The notes: generated from the letters alone by a model not told the origin. Positions 8,820 to 23,800 are shown, numbered from the stretch's first letter. The stretch: 64,000 nucleotides of DNA from Enchytraeus crypticus (GCA_905160935.1 CAJHZI010000534.1:407501-471500), one strand, 5' to 3'. Numbers and translations: made by a program.

Positions 8820-11800
8820 GTTTACACTTGTTTATATTAATTATATATGAATCTCTTTATTCCCCATACAAAGCTGACAGATAAAAGCAAAAAGGTTATT
8901 AATGCCAAAAAAAGCTAATGTTAGTTTCCTCACTCGAAAGTGATGTCAGTGATCAGGATTTGAACCTCGCATATACTGATCCGTGGTCGAATAACTTACC
9001 GACTTCGCCACTGGCTCCAGCCACTCTATAAGGAAGCAAAAGCAGTATATAATGAATCTTAAAGCGTGCAAGTAAACAAAAAAGTAGTTTTGCAATTTTA
9101 TATTTCAATAAGAAAGATTTCTTGAAGGTTGACACTTGGCTATATTAAGTGTACAACTTTATGTCTATTTTTGTATTATGCTTCAAGTAAAATCGTGTTG
9201 CCTTGTTGTGCCTGAGTTGCTGAAGATTAGACCAACCGTGGACTGCATGTGTTTTAAAAAGCTACAAAGCAATAAGACCCAAACCAACCTCAGGAAGGGA
9301 ATTCGGTTGGTGAGCGTCTAAGCTCTAGAAATTTCTACAGAATTTTCTTATCCCGGTCCCGGTAAAACTGGGATCCAAGGGAAGACGATGATTGTAATTC
9401 ATGCAAAACATTTCTTTTGGTTATTTGGAATGATTGATTAGTTCTTATTAATTTGTTTTTTTATTAAGTTTGATTAATTTGCTTTTATGAAATTATGCCT
9501 GTTATACTACTCATAAATAAAATAACACAAAAAATAAATAGAATAAAAAATGCTAATATTAAAAATAACAAGAAAAATCTATAATTACCATCTCTTATTA
9601 CTGTGCTGATTACTTATTCTCTATTACTTCTCTAATTACTTACCTCTAATTACTTCTCTAATTACATATCTCTAATTACTTATCTCTAATTACTTATTCT
9701 TTAATTGCTTATCTCTAATTACTTCTCTAATTACTTATCCCTAATTACTTATTCTTTAATTACTTATCTCTAATTACCTCTCTAATTACTTATCTCTAAT
9801 GACTTATTCTTTAATTACTATCTCTAATTACTTCTCTAATTACTTATCTCTAATTTACTTATTCTTTAATTGTGTGTCTCCTATATCGTATCAAACTGCT
9901 AAATCTCTGAAAAATGTAAGTTTTTAAACATTTGTAATAAAAGATTAATTGTTTGTAGGAAGACTTCAACGTCGAGAACTTTGTTGTGGAATGTCGACGC
10001 AAGGTTTCGCTGGACACTCTGAGGAATGATCTACACATTTATCTCAAGATACTCCAGAACGCTATGATTGAGCTCATCAACAAGGACTACGCAGATTTCG
10101 TCAACCTCTCTACCAACTTGGTACGAAATACTTGCCGAAGACTTTTGTACCTAACTTTACACAAGTTCTGTACATTACTTTACACCAGTTCTGTACATTC
10201 ATTACATCAGTTCAGTACATTCATTACATATATAACTTTACACCAGATCTGTACATTCTCTAAACCAGTTCTGTGCATTCTTTACACCAGTTATACTACA
10301 TTGAACTACATTGTTTTGATCTCGCTTTCTCCTGTGGTCTCTCTAAACCCAGTCGTCATCATGTGGTGCTTTGGCGCCTGTTTGTGTAGAGTCTGTAAGA
10401 GATGCCCCTGAATTTGCCTTATGGCGAGGAACCGGACATTAAATTCTTATTGATTGTTTGATTGATTGAACGGGTATAGACCATTTATAATATGTAGTGG
10501 CTGCTCTGCTCACATGATAAACAAAGCCGGGTGGGGCAGTGGCGGGGAGTGGTGTGTGTTTATTTTGACGGCTGGCAATGGCCTATATATACGCATATAT
10601 TTGCTATGTAATTCTTCATTTAAAACTGAATGGCATTAAATAAATTAGAAAGAAAATTATATTTCAATTACTTATCAAATGACGATAAAATAACGGTGTA
10701 ATTTACATTTAATATATGTCTAGATAAAGTATCTAGAGAGGATATCTTGCATTTATAGAATATCTTACACTAATTGAATGCCTTCCTTAAAGCAATCAGC
10801 TGATGATTGCACAGTGGCGCCTCCAACGAATGAGAAAAATGCAAGGAGATTTTTTCAAAGTAAACAATTTGTGTAAAAATCTTTAATTCAATACTTTGAA
10901 CCTGTTCAAAGCGGTATATTACAAATTGTGTTTATTTTCTGTTTTTGCATTTCTGTAGGTTGGAATGGACAAAGCAATAAACAATCTAATACATCCACTA
11001 AGCAATATGAAACTAGAAGTAGTGGTAAGTACATGTTATATATACTTGAATTATATATATAATATGTTATATGTATATATATATAGTGTTCGTTGTGGAA
11101 ATTTAAGGCTTGATCAATCAAAACCTGCGTATTTCGTGAAAGCCAACGCTGCAAAAATCTGCGTTATTTAAATATGTGTGTTATTAAATAATAAAAGTCA
11201 TCTATATGCTGTTGCTTAGAATCATCATACAAGTATACTAGCTTAGAAAATTAATACCACATTGGTTCAATGTCAGCTTAAAAAGTGGAAAAACCATCTC
11301 AATTCTGCTCTCTAAGATTTTGTTAACTTTTTACGTTGAAGTTGAGAATTTTGTTACAAATCGTATTTTTTGGAATTTACATTACATTTACATGCATATT
11401 CAGCTTCGTACTATTTTCATTTTTCAGAATGTTCGTAACGTTATTGCCGAAACAGAGAAGCTAGTTGACGACAAGATAAAATATCAGGTGCAGATACAGG
11501 AAAGAAAGGTAGGCAATTTTGTAATGACGGATACAACATTATAGTCTTAGAGGATCAGAAGGAGATGAAGCTCAGATGATGCTTTTAATAACTGATGTGG
11601 TTAAATGGTTTGTGGAATCACCAAATTACTAATCAATTTTAAAAGATACTCTGTATCTTCACTGACGACCGATTTTTCACGTGTTAGATGTAGGAATTGC
11701 TGTTGATGCATTGTATGTCGTTTATGCATTTGGTGTCTTGCTGAAATAAACATATTATCTCTTTACTAGCTCTTAAATTCACATTTGTCGTTTTATTGAA

Positions 11801-14800
11801 GTTACTACTAGACGAAATTCGTTTTCTTCGCAAGCCATTTTTACCGCCAGATACAAATTTAATGTTCTTTAATTAAATTAAATTTTAATTTTAATATTCT
11901 GAGATGCAGAGAATCAAATTTGAATTCTGTTTGACCATCTCAAGGTTATATTTTTCAATTTAACTGTAATATGCCTAATATTACATCGTTAGATATAAAT
12001 TTAAATGTGATTTTTATTTAGCTTATTGTTATTGAACTGTTTCTGTTAAGTAGTCTCGAAGACGATTTCGGCCGTGACACTGCTATATAACTTTTCGTTG
12101 TTAATAATAATAATAATAGTAATATGTGTTTGATAGACATGCATATCAAACCCACAATGACAACAGAAAGTTATGCATTTTAAATTGAAGCAAAGCTCTA
12201 TTTAATATTTGATTTATGTGGATATTTGATAAACTACTGCAAAGTAGATATTGTGAGATTTATGAAATATACATAAATATACATATATACATATATTTTA
12301 TTAAAAAAATATGTTATCAATGTTAAAAACGAAATAAATATAAAGTTTTGGTACAGCTATGATTATATACTAATCCTAAAAATACTGGAATATGCACTGA
12401 ATTTGTATCATGGTATAACATAACAACATTTTATATTAGAGTGCTAATGTTATATATTGCAACGTAGCATAACATAGCAACAATTAGAGTGCTACTGTTA
12501 TATATTGCAACGTAGCGTAACATATCAACAATTAGAGTGCTACTGTTATATATTGCAACGTAGCATAACATATCAACAGTTAGAGTGCTACTGTTATATA
12601 TTGCAACGTAGCATAACGTAGCATAACATAACAACAAATAGAGTGCTAATGTTATATATTGCAACGTAGCATAACGTAGCATAACATAACTTTTTAAATG
12701 AAAAATTGTTATCTTTATTGGTAATTTTATTTTCAAATAACTGCGGAATATTTAAGCGCTAATCTTTTAGCATTTATTACCGCTTCACACATGTATGCAA
12801 TTTGTGGTGAGCCTTTTCGCCTGTGCTGACATAATACCCTGTATGTTGTGATAAATTGATTCAGACTAAGATTAAATAAATTGAAAGTAACAACAATTAG
12901 AGTGCTACTGTTAAAACATCTACCAGCACTATTGAGATAGATCTAAGCCGATAAGCTAAAATAATGGCAAAGTGATGCAAATTCCAAAATCTGGAAAATC
13001 AGTTAAAATATACTACGTTAACATACTTGTGTACATTCATACTTAAAACGTACTTGTGTTGCAGGAAATGGTGAAGATGATGATGAGCATGGCGGAGTCT
13101 GTGGAGAAGATGGAGAAGCTTCTTGGCATTCAGTCTTCCAGCGGTTCTGATGGTGCTCCGCATAGCAGGTTAGTGACTTTGTGTGGAATCATGTGACCAG
13201 GTCATGTGACCAGGTCATGTGACCAGGTCATGTGACCAGGTCATGTGACCAGGGATTTCTTTCTGTAAAGCAATAAAGCTAACGTTTGATTCCTTGTTAC
13301 ACCTCATGATTTTAGTGAGGGAGGGAGAGAGAGAGAGAGAGAAATATGTTTTATTTTCACAAAATTTCGCAGAGTAATCACATCAATGAATGCGTGAAAA
13401 ACTTAAATAGGCATTATCAGAATCTAAGTAATAAGTGCAATACAAAAAAAAGAAATTAGTGCTATATATATATCTCTTTCTCTCTCTCGTGTTGTATTAG
13501 TAACATGATTCGAGATATGTATTCCAATTATCCGTAAGAATGTATATGTGTGTGTATTTGTACATATATACATGTGTATATATGTATATATATATGTGTG
13601 TATATAGAGAATTATATTACCGTGTTATTTATTATTAAATATTGTTTGTTTTAGACTAATTGGACAGTCACATTGTAAATGTTTATGTGTTATATCACTT
13701 TGCATCTACAACAAGCCTAACTCTTGTCGTTTGCAACTCATTTTTTCCTATTAACGGCTTCATATACAAGTTGAACCTTTTTAAATATTTCCTTTCCATC
13801 TCTTGTCCATGTGTTGCACTCAATTTGTAAACCTTCTTTCCTAAGTTTTTTATTATTACCTTTGGATTTATTTTCTGGATATTGAATTTGCTTATGTTTC
13901 GGAAACTGACATTAAACTTGCGTATTTTATTTATTTTTAAGTTAATTATATCTCTGTGTATTTATACGTAGAGAGTTAAAAGTAAATACTTATTCTCTCT
14001 CTCTCTCTTAGTGCACTGTCTTATGGCAGGTCCACGGTATATAACGCCTTCACTCGTGTTTATCTTCTGTTTTCCTCTTCATATCCACGTATTAGTGGAT
14101 CTTTAAATCATCTAACATACCTTATCTCATGCATCTGCCTGCATCTGCCACTGCTTCCTTCGATTTCTATGACCTCTTTTAGTTGGCCTTCCCCCTTAGG
14201 TTGTGTCCCATCCAGCTCATCTTCCTATATCTGAATTATCAACTGCTATATGTAACATACCTAATCTCGGCCTGCCTTCACTTATCTTTCCTTCCATACT
14301 ACCTTCTATGACATCTTTTAATAAACCACCTCCCCTATATTTATTTTAATTGCAAAATATTTTCTCTTTTCTTATTTTCTTATTTTTCAAAATATTTTCT
14401 TATTGGTTTTCTTTTTTTACATTTTTCATTCTGTGTATAGGGAGTTAAATGGCCAGTTGGTAGAGCGCGTGGCCACAGAGTTCAACAAGCTGCAGTTCTA
14501 CGTCAGCAAGAGTCGAGGTCTTCCTATAGTGGAAGATCTAAAACCGGTTAGTAGGCACTCTTTAATATAGAATTACCACTCTTCTTTAAAACCTATCATC
14601 ATCATCATCATCATCATCTCTCTCTCTCTCCTACTGCACTGCCTACTGGCAGGTCCATGGTGTATAACGCCTCCACTCTTCTCTATCTTCCGTTTTCCTC
14701 TACACGTCCATATACAAGTAGATCTTTAAACCATCTATAACATTCCCTTTGATATACCATTATTCTTGGAGATTCTGCTTATCATCATCATCATCTTCCC

Positions 14801-17800
14801 TTAAATCCCAGTTTAGCCAAGGTCGGGATACGAATAAGCTTTCTCCAGTCCTCCCTGTCCCACGCCATATCATCAGTCAATTTCCTATTTTTCATGTCCT
14901 TCTTAGTTACCACATTTTACTTCAGTTGTGGTCTACCTCTTCTGGGAAACCTATAAAATCTGGAATTGCCAGGGCATTCCTTGTGTCTGGAAATATCAGG
15001 AATTGTCAGGGAATTTTACAATGTGACAGTGAAAAAGTCCAGAAGAATGGCATCCCTATAATATCACTTTGTTGCCCTGGATATTCCCGTCAAGGCGAAC
15101 CGAAAATTCAATGTATTATAACCCACAAATCCTAATAACGTAGAAGGCAATTAAAATCCCTTTCCGCCACAGTGCAATATTCTGACCCTGTTGCCTCCAA
15201 TCTCAGTAAATGTCTCAATAGTGCAATGGTTAGAGGTGTAGATAACGTCATGGAGTTTTAAATGACAGATCCTTATGAGAATTGAACCCTCGTGGGTTCA
15301 AATCCCTGCCACGCTGATCTGAGAGTAATATCTCGGACATTCACTGGACTGGTTATAAGGAAAATGGAATAAATTGCGTAACTGTTTAAACTTGTGGTAT
15401 TAAAAAGTGATAGATATCAACATAGTTGATCATGTCACTATAATGCGTGTTTATTTTTTTAATCTCATACTTGTACTTTGTGGATCTCGTCTTCTCTTCG
15501 TTCTTTGATTACTCAGTCGTCATCGTATGGTGTTTTGGCGTCTGTTGTGCAGAGTCTGCAAGAGATGGCCCTGACATTGTCTTATGGTGAGAAGTCGGAC
15601 GATAATTCCTATTGATTGATTGATCTCAGAAGTCATATTTTTGGATTAACGTCGATCTTGATTAACAGTTGTGAATGTCTAAGGATTATAATGTCCGGTT
15701 TCGGTATTTAAGACTGTCAAATGCAGCAATGCTACAACTTTTATCATTCTGCAAATTTACCTTCCTGACCGTTACTGCTCTGGTATGTATTGGTTCCCTA
15801 GTATTTATCTTTCCACGTCTGCATGTTTTTCTAAGTTATTTTTTCTTTATTAAATGTGTTTACAATTTTATTGTTTTCTTACTTATAATTAAATGGGTTT
15901 ACCATTTTATTGTTTTCTTACTTATAATTAAATGGGTTTACCATTTTATTATTTCACTGTATATTATTTCAGGATTCACTTTTTAATACGTTTAATATCA
16001 CTTTTCATACATTTCAGGCTACAACTATTGCATTATGATTTCTCTGTAGCGAGTGCATGATATAAAAGCTGGTGTTTTCTTGCTGATTTCTGTGTAGAGA
16101 ATTGCCAACATAACTCAGATGTTGCAGTATAACCTGGAGGGCTCGTTCAGGGAAGGCCTGACTGAAGGCAACCCTGAGGTTCTGCTGGAGTGTCTCCGCA
16201 CGTACGCCACGATAGACAAGATGAGGGACGCGGAAAACCTGTTCAGATCCCTCGTTGTCAAGCAATACATGGAAGAGGTTGGTTATGCTCTTTTCTTTCT
16301 CTTCAACACAAGTTGTTTTTTTTCAGATCGTTTTGGGTGAATCGATTTGTAGTGACATGTGATGGGGGGACGTCCCTGACATCATTCTTGTATGGGGAAA
16401 CGGACGTTAAATCTTTATTATTATTATTATTATTATTATGCTGGTGACCGAATGGATAACAGGCTAGCCTGAGAAGCAGGAGGCCATTGGTTCGTATTCA
16501 GGCTGGATCGTATCTGACAGTGTTCATTGCTATGTGAAAACTTATTAAACTTAGTGTTTAAAGTTTTGTTCAGTTTCACGATCTGCTTATTACTTTTGAT
16601 CTGAGTACGTAATTTCAATCACTATCTTATAGAAGTTAGACTGGTTTTTAGATGTAGTTTTTATGATATAATATATTTAAATTAATTCATTTATTATATT
16701 TATATTTACATGTATTACTGCATTTTATGTGTATTTTTATTATATATTTTTATTATTCACTTTTTTGATATTTAATTTTTATATGATAGTTTACTTTTGA
16801 TAAGATTGTGATATTTTCCGTTAATAAAGTTTTCTCGTTTTGCATTTCCTTTTGCATCGACTAAGCGAATAGTATAAAATATAAGAATTTTGTTGTACGT
16901 AGTGATATGTTCAGTATACCTAAGGAAGAAAATGGAATTAAATCTTTAAAACTCTTAGTAGTTCTTAATAGTGTCGCTTTTGTAACTTGGACTATTGAAC
17001 GTTAATATAAATTTCCTTAAGTAAAACTGAGAAAAGCAACGTAAAACCATCTCTATATTTTCCAAAGATATAGTCCACGTAAGCTATAGTTAAAGAATAA
17101 CCTTTAGTGATGAGAATAACGTGTTGATCTATGGAGTGCTTCATATGGAGCATGAAACAGACCGTGAGTATGAATATCTTTGATCTGCCACTTGGCAGAA
17201 CAATAAAGAGCGAAAATTTAAATGAACAATGAACACCTATTTAATAAATGAATATTAGAGTTTTCAGGTAGATCGCTAATAAATGTGTTAAGAAATAAAA
17301 GAAATAAAGCTGGGTAAACACTAGAGGGGATGATTTTCTGTGGGATGCAACAGAAAGAAGAATGCAATAAGAAAGAGTTACAGGTGTACCAGATGTTGGA
17401 TGATTTGATAACGAATTCATATAGAGATGAAACGGAAGGCTGTTGGGATAGAATTGGTTGAAAGAAGTATATGGCATGGACCTGCCTTTAGGCAGTACAT
17501 TAGAAGAAAACGTCCAGTTTATCGTTAAATTGATTTGTAATCATCATCACCATCTTCCCTTAAATCCCAGTCTAACTAGGGTCGGGATGCGAATAGACTT
17601 GATCCATTCATTTAAGTTTTTGTAGCAATTTCTGGAACCTAGGCACTAACCAACCGAATGCCCTTTCTGACGTTGGTTTGTATCTAGTTTCTACATGTAT
17701 GTCGCCTTCTACGACACGTGCATATTTATACAGTCTATTCTTCAAACAACCCGGACACAACACGGTGAAAATTGATTGTAATACTTTTTCTTATTGATCA

Positions 17801-20800
17801 TTGTAGACCATCAACGAGCAGTTTATTCGCAATCACCCGCAAGGTCTGGTCGGCATGCTCGAGGCTGTCATGGACTTCTTTCCGAAGCACTACGTAAAGT
17901 TACGAGATGTTACGACTGGGTCTTCAAAAGGGTGAGTAGTACTCTTTGTTAAAGACTCTATGGTGAGTTGTGCTCTTAGTTAAAGACTCTATGGTGAGTA
18001 GTGCTCTTTGTTAAAGACTCTATGGTGAGTTGTGCTCTTAGTTAAAGACTCTATGGTGAGTTGTGCTCTTTGTTAAAGACTCTATGGTGAGTTGTGCTCT
18101 TAGTTAAAGACTTTATGGTAAGTTGTGCTCTTTGTTAAAGACTCTATGGTGAGTTGTGCTCTTAGTTAAAGACTCTATGGTGAGTAGTGCTCTTTGTTAA
18201 AGACTCTATGGTGAGTTGTGCTCTTAGTTAAAGACTCTATGGTGAGTAGTGCTCTTTGTTAAAGACTCTATGGTGAGTTGTGCTCTTAGTTAAAGACTTT
18301 ATGGTAAGTTGTGCTCTTTGTTAAAGACTCTATGGTGAGTTGTGCTCTTTGTTAAAGACTCTATGGTGAGTAGTGCTCTTTGGTGCGACCTGTGCTTAAA
18401 TTTCCATTTCTGGATTTCCCTTCACTTTGGATTTACTTTCTGGATTTTGGAATTTGCACCGTTTTTGGACCTTCTTTTTGCTCGCCGGCTTGAATTTGTC
18501 TTAATGGTGCTCGATGTTGTCATTGATGACTGTAGCACTCTAATTGTTGTTATTATTATTATTATGGTTATTATTTGCTAAAGACTCTAAGGCTCATTCC
18601 TGGTGTGAGTTTCATGACTCAATCTGATGGTTGATTTGTGCCCACAATATTGGAATGACTTTTTTCTTTACTACTTTTAGAAAACAAAAGATTTTAATTT
18701 TTAGAAATTGTTACAAAATTTCTAAAATGAATGGGAGAGATTTTCATAGTGTATGGGACTGAGAGGAGTGGAGAACGTCCATTCCTATCCCACCCCTAAT
18801 TAAACTGGGATTAAAGGGAAGATGATGATGACTTGCAGAAAACGATACCTTAAAAGAGTTTGATTGGTGACCATATTTGCTAATTATAATCTTCCCCTGA
18901 ATTGCAGCTCAGCCAAGTTCATCATCCTCATTATAATCATCATCATCTTCCCCTGAATTGCAGCTCAGCCAAGTTCATCATCCTCATTATAATCATCATC
19001 ATCTTCCCCTGAATTGCAGCTCAGCCAAGTTCATCATCCTCATTATAATCATCATCATCTTCCCCTGAATTGCAGCTCAGCCACGTTCATCATCCTCATT
19101 ATAATCATCATCATCTTCCCCTGAATTGCAGCTCAGCCAAGTTCATCATCCTCATTATAATCATCATCATCTTCCCCTGAATTGCAGCTCAGCCAAGTTC
19201 ATCATCCTCATTATAATCATCCTCATCTTCCCCTGAATTGCAGCTCAGCCAAGTTCATCATCCTCATTATAATCATCATCATCTTCCCCTGAATTGCAGC
19301 TCAGCCAAGTTCATCATCCTCATTATAATCATCATCATCTTCCCCTGAATTGCAGCTCAGCCAAGTTCATCATCCTCATTATAATCATCATCATCTTCCC
19401 CTGAATTGCAGCTCAGCCAAGTTCATCATCCTCATTATAATCATCATCATCTTCCCCTGAATTGCAGCTCAGCCAAGTTCATCATCCTCATTATAATCAT
19501 CATCATCTTCCCCTGAATTGCAGCTCAGCCAAGTTCATCATCCTCATTATAATCATCATCATCTTCCCCTGAATTGCAGCTCAGCCAAGTTCATCATCCT
19601 CATTATAATCATCATCATCTTCCCCTTGCAGCTCAGCCAAGTTCATCATCCTCATTATAATCATCATCATCTTCCCCTGAATTGCAGCTCAGCCAAGTTC
19701 ATCATCCTCATTATAATCATCATCATCTTCCCCTGAATTGCAGCTCAGCCAAGTTCATCATCCTCATTATAATCATCATCATCTTCCCCTGAATTGCAGC
19801 TCAGCCAAGTTCATCATCCTCATTATAATCATCATCATCTTCCCCTGAATTGCAGCTCAGCCAAGTTCATCATCCTCATTATAATCATCATCATCTTCCC
19901 CTGAATTGCAGCTCAGCCAAGTTCATCATCCTCATTATAATCATCATCATCTTCCCCTGAATTGCAGCTCAGCCAAGTTCAGCCAAGTTCCATCATTCAT
20001 TAATCATCATCATCTTCCCCTGAATTGCAGCAAGTTCATCATCCTCATAATCATCATCATCTTCCCCTGAATTGCAAGTCATCATCTTCCCCTGAAGCTC
20101 AGCCAAGTTCATCATCCTCATTTAATCATCATCATCTTCCCCTGAATTGCAGCTCAGCCAAGTTCATCATCCTCATTATAATCATCATCATCTTCCCCTG
20201 AATTGCAGCTCAGCCAAGTTCATCATCCTCATTATAATCATCATCATCCTTTATCATTCCTTAAATCTCCGTTTAATTAGGTTCGTGATTAAACATTTCC
20301 ATTCGTTTTAGAAAATTTTGCTGTAATTTCTGGAGCAAAAGCGCTCACCAACCAAATGCTCTTACTGACGTTGGTTTGGATCCTTTTGCTTTGTCGTCTT
20401 TTATGACTTGTGCAGTCTACGGTTGGTCTATTCTTCAGCAACCCAGTCACAACACTGGCTAGTTATAATAAAACAGAAAAATTGCATTAATAATATCTAT
20501 TGCATTGATCGGCCTAAAGTTACGCTTGATATGATTAACTATGTATTATTGATTGATAGATTATATATTGATTGACTGATTGATATTAATTGAAAATTTA
20601 TGTATTAATTAAATACATGGGGTTGTAAAGTGTGTAACAAAATACCAAAAAAAGGTGAATAGATTGATTGATTGATCGATCGATTGAGTGATTGATTGAT
20701 TTGATTGATTAATTAATAGATTCATTGATTGACTGACTGAACGATTGATTGATTAATTTGTTGATTGATTGACTGAATGAGTGATTGATTGATTAATTGA

Positions 20801-23800
20801 TTGATTGACTGAGTGATTGATTAATGGCTTTATTGATTGATTGAATACAGCACTAGGACGGACACAGTTGGTGGATATGACTTCGTAGTGAATGCTGTAT
20901 TTCCTGAGGTTGTATCAAACATGGAGGCAAGGACTCCATCGATATTTGCTCCAGGGAATCCCAATGTATTTCACGAGGTAAGAAAACAATTCTCTCCATC
21001 AGTCGTTCTGTAATATTAATCAATGAGTAATAAATAAGTTATTTGTAAAAATATTAATAATTAATAATGTTAATCAATTCAACGTCAGAAAGGGCATTCG
21101 GTTGGTGAGCGCTTAGGCTCCAGAAAATTGCTACAAAAATTTAAACGAATGGAAAAGTCTCAAATTGGAGATTGACTGATGGATGATATGATGTAGGACA
21201 GAGAGGATTTGAGACAGACAGTCTATATTGTATCCCGACCCTAGGTAATCTGGGATTCAAGGGAAGATGATGACGATGATGAATGATGTTAATCAAAATG
21301 CTACAGTTGTGCTAAATGATCATGCAAAGAATCTCTCGTTTAATTTACTATTATTAATTATTGTGCTATGTAATTATGCGGATCAGTAGGTGCAGGGTTC
21401 AGATCCAGTGCTTTCCTCGTCACTGAGCCACTATCCAGCTGGAAATTGAATCAAATGGTCGACTTGTCTTTAGCTTTTTTATGCTACTGGTGTAGCTACG
21501 TAGCCAATATGGTGTTAGGACTATACTGCGATTGACTAGTTTCCAATTTCCAATAATATTGGTCATACTGTATGGGTTTTCACTAGAATCTGACTTAATT
21601 TCATACATTCTATTTGTTTATATTACATTCTACTCTTACATTCTTACATTCTATTTCCTACAGCCTATTTCTTAATTAAATGTTCTCATATACTGGTTCA
21701 ATTGCATGTTCAAATGCAGCCTATTTGTTAATTAATTGTTCTCATATACTGGTTCAATTACATGTTCAAATGCAGCCTATTTGTTAGTTAATTGTTCTCA
21801 TATACTGGTTCAATTTCATGTTCAAATGCAGCCTATTTGTTAATTAAATGTTCTCATACAACATATACTTGTACGTAAATTAAATTTTCTCATACAGCAT
21901 ATACATGTATGTAACATTATATGAATTTAATGTTCAGCTTATATTATTTCTGTTTTTGTTCGTCAGAAATACACGGCGAGTATGAGGTTTTTGGAGAGGT
22001 TTGAACAGCAGTGCTCCAGTCAGGCGAGTGTGAAAGCATTGAGAGCTCACCCCAGCTACAACACCTTCATGAGCAAGTGGAGCCTGCCCGTCTACTTCCA
22101 AATCAGGTTTCATCTGGTGCTTTTCTGCTGCTTTGGCTTGCATTTTGCTGCTTTATCGAGTGCTTGTGTGCTCTTTTATCTGGTGCTTTTTTAAATTAAT
22201 TATTTGGTGCATTTTTGCTGTTTTAGCTGATACTTTTTAATTGTATTATCTGGTTCTATTCTGTTTTATATGATGCTTTTTTGCAATTTTATCTGGTAAT
22301 TTTTGCTGTTTTAACGCTTCTGGTGATGTGAAATAGTTCTAAAGAAGAGCTGGATAGGACATATATGGGGGTGGGTACTGAAGGATGTAATGGAAGGAAA
22401 AATTCTAGGAAAGATGGTTAGAAGGATTCCAAGACTGCTTACAAATTACAGTATTTATTCGTTGTTCTTTCTTGCCTGTTGTAATGTGGACCATGTTAGT
22501 TAGTCATATTTGTATTGATTTGCTGCCTTTTGGTGAAATAAAGATTGATATATTAGGTTTTGGTCTTTTTCTGGTACATTTCATCTGCTGTTAAGCTTCA
22601 ATAAATTTTAAAGCAATGAACTTTAAAAAATATCTAACTTTATTGAAATATTGAACTTTGTATACTTAAAAACTTCATTTAGCTTATAACTTATTGAAAA
22701 TGTTAATAATTTTACTAATTAATGTTAAAATGTTACTAATATTTTATAAAATCTAAATTCTTAAGTATGTAATAGAAAATCGGTAAGATATCCGACCGTG
22801 GGTCAATATGTTGGGGTTCAAATCCTGGGCTCGCCCCTCTTGAAACTGTCATCCATCAAAGTGCATTTTATTTTCTTCTGTTGTGCATATTGTAGATTTC
22901 AGGAAATCGCCGGCGCTCTAGAAACATCTCTATTGACGCCATTCACAGAATGCAATGGTTGGTAGCTTTCGTACAATATAAAATTCACTTGTGATATTTG
23001 ATTTAAAAACTTTATGCTCTTCTTCTTCTTCTATTCTCTGTGTAACGTCACTTTGTGGACACCAAAGCAGCCTCATTTACCTTCTGTCTCCACTGATACC
23101 GGTCCTGGGCAAGATCATAGACATCACTCTGTGTAAGGTTACATTTAATGTCTATTGGTCCTATATAGGAGCAATAAGCAAATAATAAAATGAAATAGGA
23201 TATAAATATATATCTATATCCTAAGAGTATTTTCATCCAATCTTAAGCATATGTCCGATCCAACTGAATCTTTATGCGAGATCACATTTATAAATGGGAA
23301 AAACAAAATTGCAGGATCAATCTGGTCTGTCTTAATGATAGACTCTGCTTTATCATCGGTGCTAAATGAATACTTCAGTAGGTTCATGCTGCTTGCAATT
23401 GAGATTTTAAATATTGTAATTGATTGATTAACATTAATCGTTTTAGAAAATTTTGTAGCAATTTCTGGATCCTTGGCGCTCACCAACCGAATGACCCTTT
23501 TGACGTTTTTTGGATCTTGTTGTCGCCTTTTACGAAACATGTTGTCACGGGTTAATCAATTCTTCAGCAACCCCGAATACACGACGTGTAACTAATATTG
23601 CTACTTCCAGTTATTACTATAATTAATACTACTATTTGTTAATAATATTATTGGTATTAAATTGCCCTAGGCTGCATAGGGCCTTGTTCTACAAATAAGA
23701 TAGGATAATTATATTATTATTATTGTTATTATTATTATTATTATAAAAATTAATTCCCTGGACTGTATAGGGCCCTGGGCTCTTATTTTTAATATGATAA

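Noticed and set aside
14749-15135. 128-codon open frame in COG2 intron 6
   Set aside because: It runs through repeats D and C and unassigned sequence; the SGN-type words recur elsewhere as repeat-derived translation.
18885-20250. CRISPR-like regular array
   Set aside because: There are no unique spacers, units abut directly, and the context is an animal intron.
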